A DNA stretch of 64,000 nucleotides from Streptomyces sp. NBC_00440 (GCF_036014215.1 NZ_CP107921.1:6817501-6881500), one strand, 5' to 3'. Positions 1 to 9,246 are shown, counted from the stretch's first letter. Notes: generated by a model not told the origin, from the letters alone. Made by a program: numbers and translations.

Positions 1-2
1 CC

Positions 3-926
3 GAGGGCTTCGACGACTACTCCACCGCCCGGGTGCGGATGGAGATCATCAACGGCGAGCCCGTCGCGACCGTGCACACCGCGATGGCCGAGGTCGGCCA
101 GGGCGGCGTCACCGTCCACGCGCAGATCGTCCGCACCGAACTCGGCGTCAACCAGGTGACCATCCACCCGGCCGACACCCAGGTCGGCTCGGCTGGTTCG
201 ACATCCGCCTCCCGGCAGACGTACATGACCGGCGGCGCGGTGAAGAACACCGCGGAGGCCGTCCGCGAGAAGGTCCTGGAGATCGGCCGGGCCAAGCTCG
301 GCACGTACCACCCGGCCTGGGCGACGGCCGAACTCCTCCTGGAGGGCGGCAAGGTCGTCACCGACGGCGGCGAGGTCCTGGCGGACCTGGTCGACGTGCT
401 GGAGGACGAGGCGGTGGACCTGGAACTGGAGTGGCGCCACCGTCCCACGGTCGCCTTCGACCTGGTGACCGGCCAGGGCGACGGGCACGTCCAGTACTCG
501 TTCGCCGCCCACCGCGCGGTCGTCGAGGTGGACACCGAGCTCGGCCTGGTCAAGGTCATCGAACTCGCGGTGGCCCAGGACGTCGGCAAGGCGCTCAACC
601 CGCTCTCCGTCGTCGGCCAGATCCAGGGCGGTACGACCCAGGGCCTGGGCGTCGCGGTGATGGAGGAGATCATCGTCGACCCGAAGACCGCGAAGGTGCG
701 CAACCCCTCCTTCACGGACTACCTGATCCCGACGATCCTCGACACCCCGACGATCCCCGTCGACGTACTCGAACTCGCCGACGAGCACGCCCCGTACGGT
801 CTGCGCGGTATCGGCGAGGCTCCGACGCTGTCCTCCACCCCGGCGGTCCTCGCGGCGATCCGCAATGCGACCGGACTCGAACTGAACCGGACACCGATCA
901 GGCCGGAGCACCTCACGGCCACCTGA
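3..926 (+). CDS. Xanthine dehydrogenase, molybdenum-cofactor-binding subunit (C-terminal part)
   Basis: C-terminal ~307 residues of the large molybdopterin subunit of xanthine dehydrogenase, which oxidises hypoxanthine and xanthine to urate. The reading frame is open through the left window edge, so the N-terminus is missing. The visible part has family features: a cofactor-contacting stretch around 'GGAVKNTA', the 'AQDVGKALNPLSV' segment, 'GGTTQGLG', and near the end 'GLRGIGEAPTLSSTPA', which carries the conserved catalytic glutamate of the GxGE motif. A purine permease and an XdhC-type maturation protein follow on the same strand, which fits a purine-degradation operon (pucD/xdhB-like). Other molybdenum hydroxylases share the fold, but the purine permease next door favours xanthine dehydrogenase. 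Confidence 0.9.
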   Translation, partial: EGFDDYSTARVRMEIINGEPVATVHTAMAEVGQGGVTVHAQIVRTELGVNQVTIHPADTQVGSAGSTSASRQTYMTGGAVKNTAEAVREKVLEIGRAKLGTYHPAWATAELLLEGGKVVTDGGEVLADLVDVLEDEAVDLELEWRHRPTVAFDLVTGQGDGHVQYSFAAHRAVVEVDTELGLVKVIELAVAQDVGKALNPLSVVGQIQGGTTQGLGVAVMEEIIVDPKTAKVRNPSFTDYLIPTILDTPTIPVDVLELADEHAPYGLRGIGEAPTLSSTPAVLAAIRNATGLELNRTPIRPEHLTAT

Positions 927-939
927 CCGGCCCCAAGCT

Positions 940-998
940 CTCCGGGCGGCGCTGTGCCTCCTAGGAACGTCACACTTCCCAGCGCGCGCCGCCCGGAG
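940..998. terminator. 13-bp inverted repeat between xanthine dehydrogenase and the permease
   Basis: Arms CTCCGGGCGGCGC (940-952) and GCGCCGCCCGGAG (986-998) are perfectly complementary with a 33-base loop. There is no T-run. It could be a partial terminator that lowers permease expression, or an RNA structure in the permease 5' leader. I see no known purine riboswitch core in it. Confidence 0.4.
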
Positions 999-1162
999 TT
1001 ACCAGTACCGCCCCGCTCGCGGTCCTTGCCCCCACAGTCCCCACAGAGCAGTACCCCCTTCGTCTCGGGCCGTCCCCCGGGTCGTGCAGCCCACGCAGCA
1101 TCCCAAATCCCGCGTCTCCAATCTCCAGGCGGGTGCCCCTTTGAACCTTGGGAGTAGGCACC

Positions 1163-2641
1163 ATGACCCAGCAGTCCCTTGAGCCAGACACCGTGCCGGA
1201 AGACGCCGGCGCGGGCACGCGCCAGCCGGCCGGCAGGTCCTGGCTGGACCGGTACTTTCACATAACAAAGAGAGGATCGACGGTCGCGACGGAGGTGCGC
1301 GGCGGCATCACCACCTTCATGGCGATGGCGTACATCATCCTCCTGAACCCGGTGATCCTCTCCGGCGCCGATGTCACCGGCCACCATCTCAACGGCGGCC
1401 AGATCACCACCGCCACCGCGCTCGCCGCGGCCGTCACCACCCTGGTGATGGGCTTCATCGGCAACGTGCCGCTGGCCCTCGCGGCGGGGCTCGGCGTCTC
1501 CGCGGTCATGGCGTACCAGGTCGCCCCGGAGATGACCTGGGGCAACGCGTTCGCGATGTGCATCATCTACGGCGCCATCATCGTGCTGCTGGTCGTCACC
1601 GGCTTGCGCGAACTCATCATGAACGCCATCCCACTGGCGCTGAAGCACGCCATCACCATGGGAATCGGCCTCTTCGTCTGCCTCATCGGCCTGGTCCAGG
1701 CAGGCTTCGTCACCGGGATGAAGGGCCCCGGCGGCGTCTCCGGAGCCAAGCCGCTCCAGCTGGGCACCAGTGACATGCTCACCGGGTGGCCGGTGGTCTG
1801 CTTCGCCGTCACCCTCCTGCTGATCTTCGCACTCCAGGTCCGCAAGGTCCCCGGCGCGATCCTGATCGGCATCGTCGGCGGCACCGTCTTCGCCGCGATC
1901 GTCAACCAGGTCGCCGGGCTCAGTCAGAAGGACTGGGGACTCAACGCCCCTGCGCTCCACGGCTCGCCCGTCAGCGCGCCGGACTTCGGTCTCTTCGGCA
2001 GTGTCTCGTTCAGCGGTATCGGTCACGTCGGCGGCATCACCGTCGGTGTCATCGTCTTCACCCTGGTGCTCGCCGGGTTCTTCGACGCGATCGGCACGAT
2101 CATCGGTGTCGGCCAGCAGGCCAACCTCGTCGACAAGGACGGGAAGATGCCGGGCCTCAACAAGGCCCTGACCATCGACGGCGCCGGCGGCATCGTCGGG
2201 GGTCTCGCCGGGGCGTCCGGCCAGACGGTCTTCGTCGAGTCCACCGCGGGCGTCGGGGACGGTGCGCGCACCGGCCTCGCCAGCGTCGTCACCGGCCTCG
2301 GCTTCGCGCTCTGCCTGGTCTTCACCCCGCTCGCCCAGCTCATCCCCACCCAGGTCGCGTCCGCCGCGCTGGTCGTCATCGGCTCGATGATGCTGACCAA
2401 CGCCAAGCACATCGACTGGAACGACCAGGCCACCTCCATCCCGGTGTTCCTGACCACCGTTCTGATGCCGTTCGCCTACTCCATCACCGTGGGCATCGCG
2501 GCCGGCGTCATCTCCCACGTCCTCATCAAGGCCGTCCAGGGCAAGTTCCGGGAGATCGGCTGGCTGATGTGGGTACTCACCGCAGTGTTCCTGGCCTACT
2601 TCGCACTCCATCCCATTGAGAGCTGGCTGGGCGTCAGTTAG
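1163..2641 (+). CDS. NCS2/AzgA-type purine (hypoxanthine/guanine/adenine) permease
   Basis: A 492-residue polytopic inner-membrane transporter. After a ~35-residue hydrophilic N-terminus comes 'GGITTFMAMAYIILLNP', the signature of AzgA/PbuG-type NCS2 permeases, then about a dozen hydrophobic segments. 'GFFDAIGTIIGVGQQA' and 'GASGQTVFVESTAGVGDGARTGL' contain the conserved TM8/TM10 substrate-site residues. I chose ATG 1163, which has GGGAG about 9 bases upstream, over an in-frame GTG at 1148 with no site. It lies between the xanthine dehydrogenase and xdhC genes, so it probably imports hypoxanthine or guanine as proton symport substrates for catabolism. Exact substrate is inferred. Confidence 0.9.
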   Translation: MTQQSLEPDTVPEDAGAGTRQPAGRSWLDRYFHITKRGSTVATEVRGGITTFMAMAYIILLNPVILSGADVTGHHLNGGQITTATALAAAVTTLVMGFIGNVPLALAAGLGVSAVMAYQVAPEMTWGNAFAMCIIYGAIIVLLVVTGLRELIMNAIPLALKHAITMGIGLFVCLIGLVQAGFVTGMKGPGGVSGAKPLQLGTSDMLTGWPVVCFAVTLLLIFALQVRKVPGAILIGIVGGTVFAAIVNQVAGLSQKDWGLNAPALHGSPVSAPDFGLFGSVSFSGIGHVGGITVGVIVFTLVLAGFFDAIGTIIGVGQQANLVDKDGKMPGLNKALTIDGAGGIVGGLAGASGQTVFVESTAGVGDGARTGLASVVTGLGFALCLVFTPLAQLIPTQVASAALVVIGSMMLTNAKHIDWNDQATSIPVFLTTVLMPFAYSITVGIAAGVISHVLIKAVQGKFREIGWLMWVLTAVFLAYFALHPIESWLGVS

Positions 2642-2679
2642 TCGCCCGCCCCCTTTCACATATCCGTGAGGAGACCGAC

Positions 2680-3831
2680 ATGCTGGACATCGCCGAAGAA
2701 CTGAACCGGTGGGTCGAGCAGGGACGCGAATTCGCCGTCGCCACCGTGGTGGCGGTCGGCGGAAGCGCACCGCGCCGCCCCGGAGCCGCACTCGCGGTGG
2801 ACACCGAGGGCACCGCGATCGGGTCGGTCTCCGGCGGCTGTGTGGAGGGGGCGGTCTACGAACTCTGCCAGGAAGCCCTGGAAACCGGCCGCAGCGTCGT
2901 CGAACGCTTCGGCTACAGCGACGAGGATGCCTTCGCCGTAGGCCTGACCTGCGGCGGAGTCATCGACATACTGATCACCCCGCTCCGGGCCGGCGCACCG
3001 TCGCGCCAGACGTACGTGGCCGCGCTGGCCGCCGCCGCCGCCGGCACGTCGGCAGCCGTGGCCCGGATCACCGAAGGCCCCGACGATCTGCTGGGCCGCG
3101 CCGTGCTGGTCCACACCGACGGATCGTACGAAGGAACGCTGGGCGGCCAACGGGAGCTGGACCGCACCGCCGTCTCCCAGGCGCTGGCCATGCTGGACGC
3201 GGGCCGTACCGAGACCATCACGATCGGCGAGGACGGCTCCCTCTGCGGGCGCCCGCTGACGCTGCTGGTCGAGTCGAGCGTGCCGCCGCCCCGGATGATC
3301 GTCTTCGGTGCGATCGATTTCGCGTCGGCCCTGGTCAGCGTGGGCAAACTGCTCGGCTACCGGGTCACCGTCTGCGACGCACGCCCGGTCTTCGCGACCG
3401 CCACCCGCTTCCCGGACGCCGACGAGATCGTCGTCGACTGGCCGCACCGCTATCTGGAGTCCACCGAGGTCGACAGCAGGACCGTGCTCTGCGTCCTCAC
3501 GCACGACGCGAAGTTCGACGTGCCGCTGCTGAAACTGGCTCTCACCCTGCCGGTCGCCTATGTGGGCGCGATGGGCTCACGCCGTACCCACCTCGACCGG
3601 AACACCCGGCTCCGCGAGGTCGGCGTCACCGAGATGGAACTGAACCGCCTCCGCTCGCCCATCGGCCTGGACCTCGGCGCCAGGACCCCCGAGGAGACCG
3701 CCCTGTCCATCGGTGCGGAGATCGTCGCCCACCGGCGGGGCGGCACCGGTGTCCCGCTCACCGGCGCACACACACCCATCCACCACGACGGCTCGACGGG
3801 CCCGGCAGGCCGGATAGGCTCCGTCGCCTGA
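2680..3831 (+). CDS. xdhC: XdhC/CoxI family molybdenum-hydroxylase maturation protein
   Basis: A 383-residue protein needed, in its family, to insert sulfurated molybdenum cofactor into xanthine dehydrogenase. The N-terminal XdhC_CoxI domain (about residues 15-75) shows 'VGGSAPRRPG' and 'GSVSGGCVEG'. The C-terminal Rossmann domain (about 205-345) starts at 'RMIVFGAIDFASAL' and includes 'YVGAMGSRRTH'. The usual glycine-rich loop (VFGAGHVG type) is replaced by 'FGAIDFA', so dinucleotide binding may differ. ATG 2680 has GAGGAG upstream. It is 38 bases after the permease and is the last gene before a strong hairpin, so it closes the operon. Confidence 0.9.
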   Translation: MLDIAEELNRWVEQGREFAVATVVAVGGSAPRRPGAALAVDTEGTAIGSVSGGCVEGAVYELCQEALETGRSVVERFGYSDEDAFAVGLTCGGVIDILITPLRAGAPSRQTYVAALAAAAAGTSAAVARITEGPDDLLGRAVLVHTDGSYEGTLGGQRELDRTAVSQALAMLDAGRTETITIGEDGSLCGRPLTLLVESSVPPPRMIVFGAIDFASALVSVGKLLGYRVTVCDARPVFATATRFPDADEIVVDWPHRYLESTEVDSRTVLCVLTHDAKFDVPLLKLALTLPVAYVGAMGSRRTHLDRNTRLREVGVTEMELNRLRSPIGLDLGARTPEETALSIGAEIVAHRRGGTGVPLTGAHTPIHHDGSTGPAGRIGSVA

Positions 3832-3836
3832 CACCC

Positions 3837-3871
3837 CCGGGCAGTGCGTCCCCCGGGCGCGCACTGCCCGG
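3837..3871 (+). terminator. Operon terminator hairpin after xdhC
   Basis: Perfect 12-bp stem CCGGGCAGTGCG (3837-3848) and CGCACTGCCCGG (3860-3871), starting 5 bases after the xdhC stop. No T-run follows, as is common for streptomycete terminators. Confidence 0.7.
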
Positions 3872-3975
3872 CTTCACCCGATCGGGGCAATTAGGTGTCC
3901 TGAGGGGGTACGGGATGGAACGCGCGGGCATCGCAGCACGTCTTCGGGGCTGACCGGCAATAACCCCGAGAGGCA

Positions 3976-5481
3976 GTGGTGAACATGGCCGTCGACGCAT
4001 CGAGCGTCACCGTCCCCAGGCAACCGGGCGACGGAGACCGGACGTCGAGAGGCCCCGGGCGCGACGGACCGCTCCGGGAACTGGCCAGGTCCTGGGCGCT
4101 CGTCCTCTCCCTGGTGCCGCTCGGCCTGCTCACCGTGGCGGTCTGGTACGGGCAGTATGTGCGCCCCAGCGCCGACGAGTGGTGCTTCCTGCCGTACGTA
4201 CGTGACCACGGCATCTCCGGGCTCACCGGCAAGTTCTACTTCCACGACAACGGCCGGATCGCCAACGGCTGGCTCGTCGGCCTCTATGCCGAGCCGGGAG
4301 TCCCGGGCCACCAGTGGTTCGGACTGGTCAGCGGCGTGCTGATGGTGGGGCTGCTCTGGGCGGTGATCGCCCTGGCCGTCCGGGCGGGCCGGCTCACCGT
4401 GCCGCGCGGCGTACCACTGCTCGTGGCGTCCGTCACCGCCGTGGTCTTCCTCCTCGCCACCACCAACACGTACAAGACGTTCTTCTGGCCCGCGGCCTCC
4501 GTCTCGCACACCGTGGCGCCCGTGCTCGCCCTCGCCGCGGTCATCCCCGCGCTGCTGGCCCGCAGCCCCCGGGCCCGGATCGCAGCCCTGGTCATCACCG
4601 TGTTCGCGGGCACCTTCATCGGGACCCTGTCCGAGGAGACCTCGGTCGTGCTCCTCGTGGTCCTCTCGGCCGTCGTGCTCTTCGCCGGTCAGGTCTTCTC
4701 CGCCGAAGCACGGCGCTACGCCCGCCACTGGTCGCTCGCCACGATGGCCGGAGTCGTCATCGGTGTACTGCTCCTGGTGACCTCACCGGGCTCGCGTGAG
4801 CGCCGTCAGAAGTTCGGCGCCGGGACCTCGATGGTGGCCCCCGACTCGCTGACCACCTCCCTGCACCTCTACGCCCACATCATCTGGACGGTCCTGTCGA
4901 CCTGGCAGTACCTGGGCGCGGTCGCGGCCGGACTGGTGCTCGGTCTGGTGGCTCGCCGGGAGAGGCCGACGGCCCTGCTGCCGTGCCGTCCGTTCCTGCT
5001 GACCGGCGTCGGTGCGCTGGCCGTCCTGGTCTCCGGCTTCCTGTGCACCGTCATCACGTACCCGGTGTTCGGAAAGCACGTCCTGACCACCCAGCGGACC
5101 TGGAACGACTATCTGCTGCTCTACGTCCTGCTGCTCGTCGGCGTCGGCGCGCTGCTGGGCCGCGCGATCCGGCAGCGCCCGCGTGGGGCGCTGGCCGTGA
5201 CGGCCGCGGCGGGCGTCATCTGCGCCGGAGTCTGCGTCTCACTGGCCGTACCGCTGCACACCCTCGGGCACCAGATGCACGTCAGGGCCGAGAAGTGGGA
5301 CCGCCAGGACCAGTGGATGCGGAAGGAGTCGGCGGCCGGGGCGAAGGTGCTGCCGTACAAGCCGCTCCATGTGGCCAAGATGCTGGAGCCGTTCAGCAAG
5401 AAGCCGCACGGCTGGCCGGCCAGCTGCGTCGCCGACTACTACCACGTCGACCGCGTCACCCACGCGAAGCGGCTGCCCTGA
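3976..5481 (+). CDS. Polytopic membrane protein, DUF6056-like
   Basis: About 500 residues. A ~35-residue hydrophilic N-terminus is followed by roughly ten hydrophobic helices. The first external loop has 'YVRPSADEWCFLPYVRDHG' and 'YFHDNGRIANGW', an arrangement seen in membrane proteins of the GT-C/DUF6056 type thought to handle lipid-linked sugars. No catalytic assignment can be made. The start is uncertain: GAGAGG (3968-3973) could serve GTG 3979 (5-base spacer) or ATG 3985 (11-base spacer); the outermost GTG 3976 is given here. The 3' end overlaps the convergent GtrA-like gene by 26 bases. The GtrA/GtrB-type neighbours support a role in cell-surface glycosylation (inference). Confidence 0.65.
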   Translation: MVNMAVDASSVTVPRQPGDGDRTSRGPGRDGPLRELARSWALVLSLVPLGLLTVAVWYGQYVRPSADEWCFLPYVRDHGISGLTGKFYFHDNGRIANGWLVGLYAEPGVPGHQWFGLVSGVLMVGLLWAVIALAVRAGRLTVPRGVPLLVASVTAVVFLLATTNTYKTFFWPAASVSHTVAPVLALAAVIPALLARSPRARIAALVITVFAGTFIGTLSEETSVVLLVVLSAVVLFAGQVFSAEARRYARHWSLATMAGVVIGVLLLVTSPGSRERRQKFGAGTSMVAPDSLTTSLHLYAHIIWTVLSTWQYLGAVAAGLVLGLVARRERPTALLPCRPFLLTGVGALAVLVSGFLCTVITYPVFGKHVLTTQRTWNDYLLLYVLLLVGVGALLGRAIRQRPRGALAVTAAAGVICAGVCVSLAVPLHTLGHQMHVRAEKWDRQDQWMRKESAAGAKVLPYKPLHVAKMLEPFSKKPHGWPASCVADYYHVDRVTHAKRLP

Positions 5482-5944
5482 CCGGGTCCTCGCCGGGCGC
5501 GGGCGCCGTGCCCGAGTCGATGGCCCAGCGGGCCAGCAGGAAAGAGAGGGGAGTGACGAGGACACCGGCCGCGATGGCGGCGATGTCCTCGTTCATCCCG
5601 AGCATGCTCACCGCCAGGTAGAGCAGGATTCCGCTGCCCACGACATTGACCAGGCCGGAGAGCGGGTAGCGCGCGAAGGCGCGCCAGGTGGGGCGGGTGC
5701 GGCAGGTGATGTACGAGTTGAGCAGGAACGACACGGTGATGCCCACGGCCCAGCCCAGCACATGGGCCGCCAGATACGGCAGCCAGTGGTTCAGCGTGGC
5801 GAACACCGCGTAGTAGACCGCGGTGTTGGCGACCCCGATCGCCGCGAACGTGACGAACTGCCCGAGCGTGCGGGCCTTCTTCGCGGGCGCCGGGGACGGG
5901 ACCGGGGGAGGTGCGGAGGACGTGCGCGTTTCGTCGGAGCTCAT
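5456..5944 (-). CDS. GtrA family membrane protein
   Basis: A 162-residue protein with four hydrophobic helices typical of GtrA/DPMS-like flippases. The motif '[21 protein letters not shown]' opens the domain after a ~30-residue Pro/Ala-rich cytoplasmic tail; '[21 protein letters not shown]' and '[18 protein letters not shown]' follow. GtrA proteins translocate polyprenyl-phosphate-linked sugars across the membrane. It overlaps the upstream glycosyltransferase gene by four bases (ATGA), which implies translational coupling and a two-protein unit that makes and flips a lipid-linked sugar. Confidence 0.85.
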   Translation of the reverse strand: MSSDETRTSSAPPPVPSPAPAKKARTLGQFVTFAAIGVANTAVYYAVFATLNHWLPYLAAHVLGWAVGITVSFLLNSYITCRTRPTWRAFARYPLSGLVNVVGSGILLYLAVSMLGMNEDIAAIAAGVLVTPLSFLLARWAIDSGTAPAPGEDPVRAAASRG

Positions 5945-6930
5945 GAGGTCGGCCGCACCTGACCCGCGGCCTCCAGCGGGGAGCGCGCCGAGAAGTCCCT
6001 GGCGCGGTCGTCGGTCTCGCTGACCACGTAGTGCGGCCTGCGCTTCGACTCGTGGTAGATCCGCCCGACGTACTCACCGATGACGCCGAGGGTGGCGAGC
6101 TGGACCCCGCTGAGCGCGACGATCGCGGTGATCAGCGTGGTGTATCCGGGGGTGTCGACCCCGTCCAGCACGACGTTCCCGATGATGTACAGCGCGTAGA
6201 CGAGCGCCGACAGGAAGAGGCAGAGGCCCGTGTGGATGGCGAGCCGCAGCGGCTTGCTGTTGAACGAGAGCAGCCCGTCGATGCCGTAGTTGAGCAGGTG
6301 GCGCCCGCCCCACTTGGACTCTCCGGCCGCCCGCTCGACGTTCTGGTAGGTGAAGCTGACGGTGTCGAAACCGATCCAGGAGAAGATCCCCTTGGAGAAG
6401 CGGTTGCTCTCCGGGAGCGACAGCACACTGTCCACCGCGCGCCGGGACAGCAGCCGGAAATCGCCCGCTCCGTCGATGACTTCGACGTCCATGCAGCGCC
6501 GGACGAGCCGGTAGTACATCCGGCTGAGAGCGGACCGCAGCGCGCCCTCGCCCGTACGGTCACGCTGGGCGACGACCTGGTCGTAACCGTGCCGGTGCAG
6601 GTCGAGCATGCGCGGCAGGAGCGTGGGCGGATGCTGGAGGTCGGCGTCCATCAGGACCGCCGCGTCACCCGCTGTCATCCGCAGGCCGGCGAGCATCGCC
6701 GACTCCTTGCCGAAGTTGCGGCTGAAGGAGGTGTAGCGCACTCGTGAATCGTCGGCTGCGAGCCGGCGGAGTTCGCTCAGGGTCCGGTCTCCGCTGCCGT
6801 CGTCGACGTAGCAGATCTCGAACGTCTCCCCGGTCGGTTCGAGTGCGGCGACCAGCGCGGTGTGAAAGGCGCCGACCACCTCCGCTTCGTTGTAGCACGG
6901 TACGACAACCGAAAGGTGCACCATCGTCAT
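5941..6930 (-). CDS. GtrB/DPM-like family 2 glycosyltransferase
   Basis: A 329-residue polyprenyl-phosphate glycosyltransferase. The GT2 domain (about residues 5-235) begins '[14 protein letters not shown]' and shows '[10 protein letters not shown]', the DxD-type '[10 protein letters not shown]' and '[14 protein letters not shown]', all characteristic of bactoprenol glucosyl/mannosyl transferases. Two C-terminal transmembrane helices (about 235-300) are followed by '[19 protein letters not shown]', the usual GtrB tail. It is cotranscribed with the GtrA protein downstream. The sugar and the final acceptor cannot be read from sequence. ATG 6930 or the in-frame ATG 6924 may be the start. Confidence 0.88.
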   Translation of the reverse strand: MTMVHLSVVVPCYNEAEVVGAFHTALVAALEPTGETFEICYVDDGSGDRTLSELRRLAADDSRVRYTSFSRNFGKESAMLAGLRMTAGDAAVLMDADLQHPPTLLPRMLDLHRHGYDQVVAQRDRTGEGALRSALSRMYYRLVRRCMDVEVIDGAGDFRLLSRRAVDSVLSLPESNRFSKGIFSWIGFDTVSFTYQNVERAAGESKWGGRHLLNYGIDGLLSFNSKPLRLAIHTGLCLFLSALVYALYIIGNVVLDGVDTPGYTTLITAIVALSGVQLATLGVIGEYVGRIYHESKRRPHYVVSETDDRARDFSARSPLEAAGQVRPTS

Positions 6931-7121
6931 TCACTCCGTGTCTGTTGCGAACGGCGATCTCCCTCCGGAAATCGCTACCCATGAAGAACGGTGCTGAGAG
7001 CGAAGGGTTGCCTGTCGTGACCAAACCGATTCAGACTTTGCGTCACCGGGCCATCACGATCGAAAAGGATCCGAACGGTAGCGAGTCGGACCCGCCCCGG
7101 AGATGCGGGCCGGTGTACGGC

Positions 7122-7301
7122 TCAGCCCTGCGGGACCTTCCCGGACGTCCGCCGGTGGGGCAGCGCGCCCTGCCAGTACTGCGCGGGGTCCGCCTGCTGG
7201 AGGGCTTCCTCGGCGAGCTTCCGCGCCTCGGCGAGGACGTCGCCCTGCTCCTGGACCAGCTGGTCGTATATCGGCGAACCTGGGGTGGAGGGATAGCTCA
7301 C
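7122..7301 (-). CDS. Small conserved-looking protein, unknown function
   Basis: A 59-residue soluble protein beginning 'SYPSTPGSPIYDQLVQEQGD' and ending in a basic tail. The middle 'DVLAEARKLAEEALQQAD' is predicted helical. GTG 7301 has AAGGAA about 9 bases upstream, which supports it over a longer open frame starting at 7409. It is divergent from the P450 gene. I recognise no domain. The composition and ribosome binding site argue that it is real. Confidence 0.6.
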   Translation of the reverse strand: MSYPSTPGSPIYDQLVQEQGDVLAEARKLAEEALQQADPAQYWQGALPHRRTSGKVPQG

Positions 7302-7379
7302 GGTCGTACGTTCCTTAGAACTCGGGTTCCTGTCCAGCCGCTGGTGCCCGGAAAGCGCCGGACCATGCACGATCGGCTG

Positions 7380-7413
7380 CTCCGTGCCCCGGCGACCTCG
7401 CCGGGGCACGGAG
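7380..7413. other. Strong 15-bp hairpin upstream of the P450 gene
   Basis: CTCCGTGCCCCGGCG (7380-7394) and CGCCGGGGCACGGAG (7399-7413) form a perfect stem with a four-base loop. It lies between two divergent genes and 38 bases before the P450 start, so on the plus strand it would sit in the 5' leader or stop transcription reading in from upstream. Confidence 0.55.
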
Positions 7414-7451
7414 TACCCCGGACCCGCCCCGAACCAGCCAGGAGTCCCGAG

Positions 7452-8699
7452 ATGACCACCTCACCCGTCTCCCCGCACCGGATGGACCCGTCCGGCGGTT
7501 GCCCGCACGCCGCCAACGCGCTGCTCCTGGCCCAGGGCGCGGTGGTCCCGGTCGTCCTGCCCGGCGAGGTCGAGGGGGCGGCGGTCCTCGGACACGCGGC
7601 GCTCAGGGAGTTCCTGGCGCACCCCGACGTCGCCAAGGGGTCGCAGCACTTCACCGCACTCCAGGAGGGGCGGATCGAGGAGGGCTGGCCGTTGCGGACC
7701 TTCGCCACCGTACGGTCCATGACAACGGCCGACGGCGCCGACCACCGCAGGTTGCGCTCCCTGGTTAGCCGGGCGTTCACCGGGCGCCGGGTGGAGTCGC
7801 TGCGTCCGCGGATCGAGACGCTGGCCGCGGGGCTGCTCGACGGCGTCGCGGCCGCGGCGGACCGCGACGGCACGGTCGACCTCCGTCGGCAGTACGCGCT
7901 GCCGCTGCCGATGGGCGTCATCTGCGAGCTCCTCGGGGTCGGTCCGGAGTACCGGGAGCGGCTGCACCACCTCTCCGACCAGGTCGTCTCCACCGGTATC
8001 GGTCCCGATGAGGTGGTGGCCGCCAACCAGGAGATGGTCGCCGTGCTGGCCGCCGTCGCGGCGGGGCGGCGTGAGCGGCCGGGCGACGATCTCACCAGCG
8101 CGCTGATCGCTGCCCGCGAGGAGGACGGCGACCGGCTGAGCGAGCCGGAGCTGATAGGCACCCTGCTCCTGATGATCGTCGCCGGTCACGAGACCACGCT
8201 GAACCTCGTCGCCAACGCGGTCCGGGCGCTCTGCGCCCACCGGGACCAGCTCGCCCTGGTCATGGCGGGCCGGGCCACCTGGCTGGACGTCGTCGAGGAG
8301 ACGCTGCGCTGGGACAGCCCGGTCAGCTTCTTCCCCTTCCGCTACCCGACTCGCGATCTGCCCGTCGCGGGCACGGTGATCCCACGCGGCACCCCGGTGC
8401 TGGCCGGGTACTCGGCGGCAGGCCGCGACCCGGCCGTCCACGGACCGGACGCCGACCGGTTCGACATCACCCGGGACGCCCGCCACATCTCCCTCGGGCA
8501 CGGCCCGCACTTCTGCCTCGGCGCACCGCTGGCCCGGCTGGAGGCCACGGTCGCCCTGGAACGGCTCTTCACGCGCTTTCCCGGACTGGAACTGGCCGTT
8601 CCCGAAGAGGAGCTGGCCCGGCACCCGGGCTTCGTGGGGAACGGGGTGCGCGAGCTTCCCGTACGACTCGGGCCCGACCGGGCTGCGCCGCCCCGCTGA
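7452..8699 (+). CDS. Cytochrome P450 (CYP105/107-like, soluble bacterial class)
   Basis: A 415-residue haem monooxygenase, the normal length for soluble actinobacterial P450s. Visible motifs are I-helix 'AGHETT' (about 244-249), the K-helix ExxR in 'EETLRW' (283-286) and the haem-binding loop 'LGHGPHFCLGAPLAR' with the axial cysteine near 355. An early cysteine-containing N-terminus ('GGCPHAANAL') is unusual but carries no known site. ATG 7452 follows AGGAG by 7 bases. The open frame extends upstream, but that part lacks P450 homology. No ferredoxin gene is adjacent, so redox partners must come from elsewhere. The substrate is unknown. The convergent MarR gene may be its regulator. Confidence 0.92.
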   Translation: MTTSPVSPHRMDPSGGCPHAANALLLAQGAVVPVVLPGEVEGAAVLGHAALREFLAHPDVAKGSQHFTALQEGRIEEGWPLRTFATVRSMTTADGADHRRLRSLVSRAFTGRRVESLRPRIETLAAGLLDGVAAAADRDGTVDLRRQYALPLPMGVICELLGVGPEYRERLHHLSDQVVSTGIGPDEVVAANQEMVAVLAAVAAGRRERPGDDLTSALIAAREEDGDRLSEPELIGTLLLMIVAGHETTLNLVANAVRALCAHRDQLALVMAGRATWLDVVEETLRWDSPVSFFPFRYPTRDLPVAGTVIPRGTPVLAGYSAAGRDPAVHGPDADRFDITRDARHISLGHGPHFCLGAPLARLEATVALERLFTRFPGLELAVPEEELARHPGFVGNGVRELPVRLGPDRAAPPR

Positions 8700-8739
8700 A
8701 CCGGCGGCAGGCGGACCCGCGCTGGGACCGGGGCGGCGG

Positions 8740-9246
8740 TCACTCCACCGGGCCGCCCAGCCGCCCTTCGAGCAGCACCAGTAGTTCGCTCAGCGCATCG
8801 GACAGCTCGGCGCGTCCCCGGGCGTCGATACCGTCGAGCAGGGCTGCCTCGTACCGCAGCTGGACGGGGAGCAGCCGGTCCAGAAGCGTGCGGCCCTCCT
8901 CGGTGAGGGAGAGGTGCGAGACACGGCGGTCGCGGTCGTCCGGCCGCCGGGCGACGAGCCCGCGCTCCTCCAGCTGCCGTACGCGCTTGGTCACCGCGGC
9001 CCCCGAAGCGAAGGTCTCGCGGGCGATCCGGCCCGGCGTGAGCTCCCGGTCCACCCTGCGCAGTGTGCCGAGTACGTCGAACTCCGGCCGGGAGAGACCC
9101 TCCTGGCGGAGCGGTGCGTCGGCGGCCTGCTGCAGCAGTGCGGAGCAGCGGTTGAGCCGTCCGATCACCGCCATCGGGTCGGTGTCGAGCCCGGGCAGCA
9201 CCTGCTCCCATTGCCGGATCACCCCCGCGACGATGTCCTCGGCCAT
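8740..9246 (-). CDS. MarR family transcriptional regulator
   Basis: A 168-residue winged-helix regulator. Residues ~55-120 carry the MarR fold: 'SRPEFDVLGTLRRVD', the recognition region 'TFASGAAVTKRVRQLEERG' and the wing 'RRPDDRDRRVSHLSLTEEG'. Helices flanking this form the dimer interface. ATG 9246 has GAGGAGG six bases upstream; a GTG at 9252 overlaps that site and is less likely. It converges with the P450 gene. MarR proteins usually repress nearby enzymes or pumps and are released by phenolic ligands; the target here is not evident. Confidence 0.88.
   Translation of the reverse strand: MAEDIVAGVIRQWEQVLPGLDTDPMAVIGRLNRCSALLQQAADAPLRQEGLSRPEFDVLGTLRRVDRELTPGRIARETFASGAAVTKRVRQLEERGLVARRPDDRDRRVSHLSLTEEGRTLLDRLLPVQLRYEAALLDGIDARGRAELSDALSELLVLLEGRLGGPVE

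Noticed and set aside
926..1162. Purine riboswitch upstream of the permease
   Set aside because: The inverted repeat is present, but the conserved three-way junction core of purine riboswitches is not.
719..2791. Long minus-strand open frame opposite the purine permease and xdhC
   Set aside because: It is a Gly/Asp/Glu/Arg-rich shadow of clear plus-strand genes, has no motif, and arises from high G+C content.
6744..7451. N-terminal extension of the P450 frame
   Set aside because: It runs through the divergent glycosyltransferase start and the small gene at 7122-7301, has no P450 similarity, and ATG 7452 has a good ribosome site.
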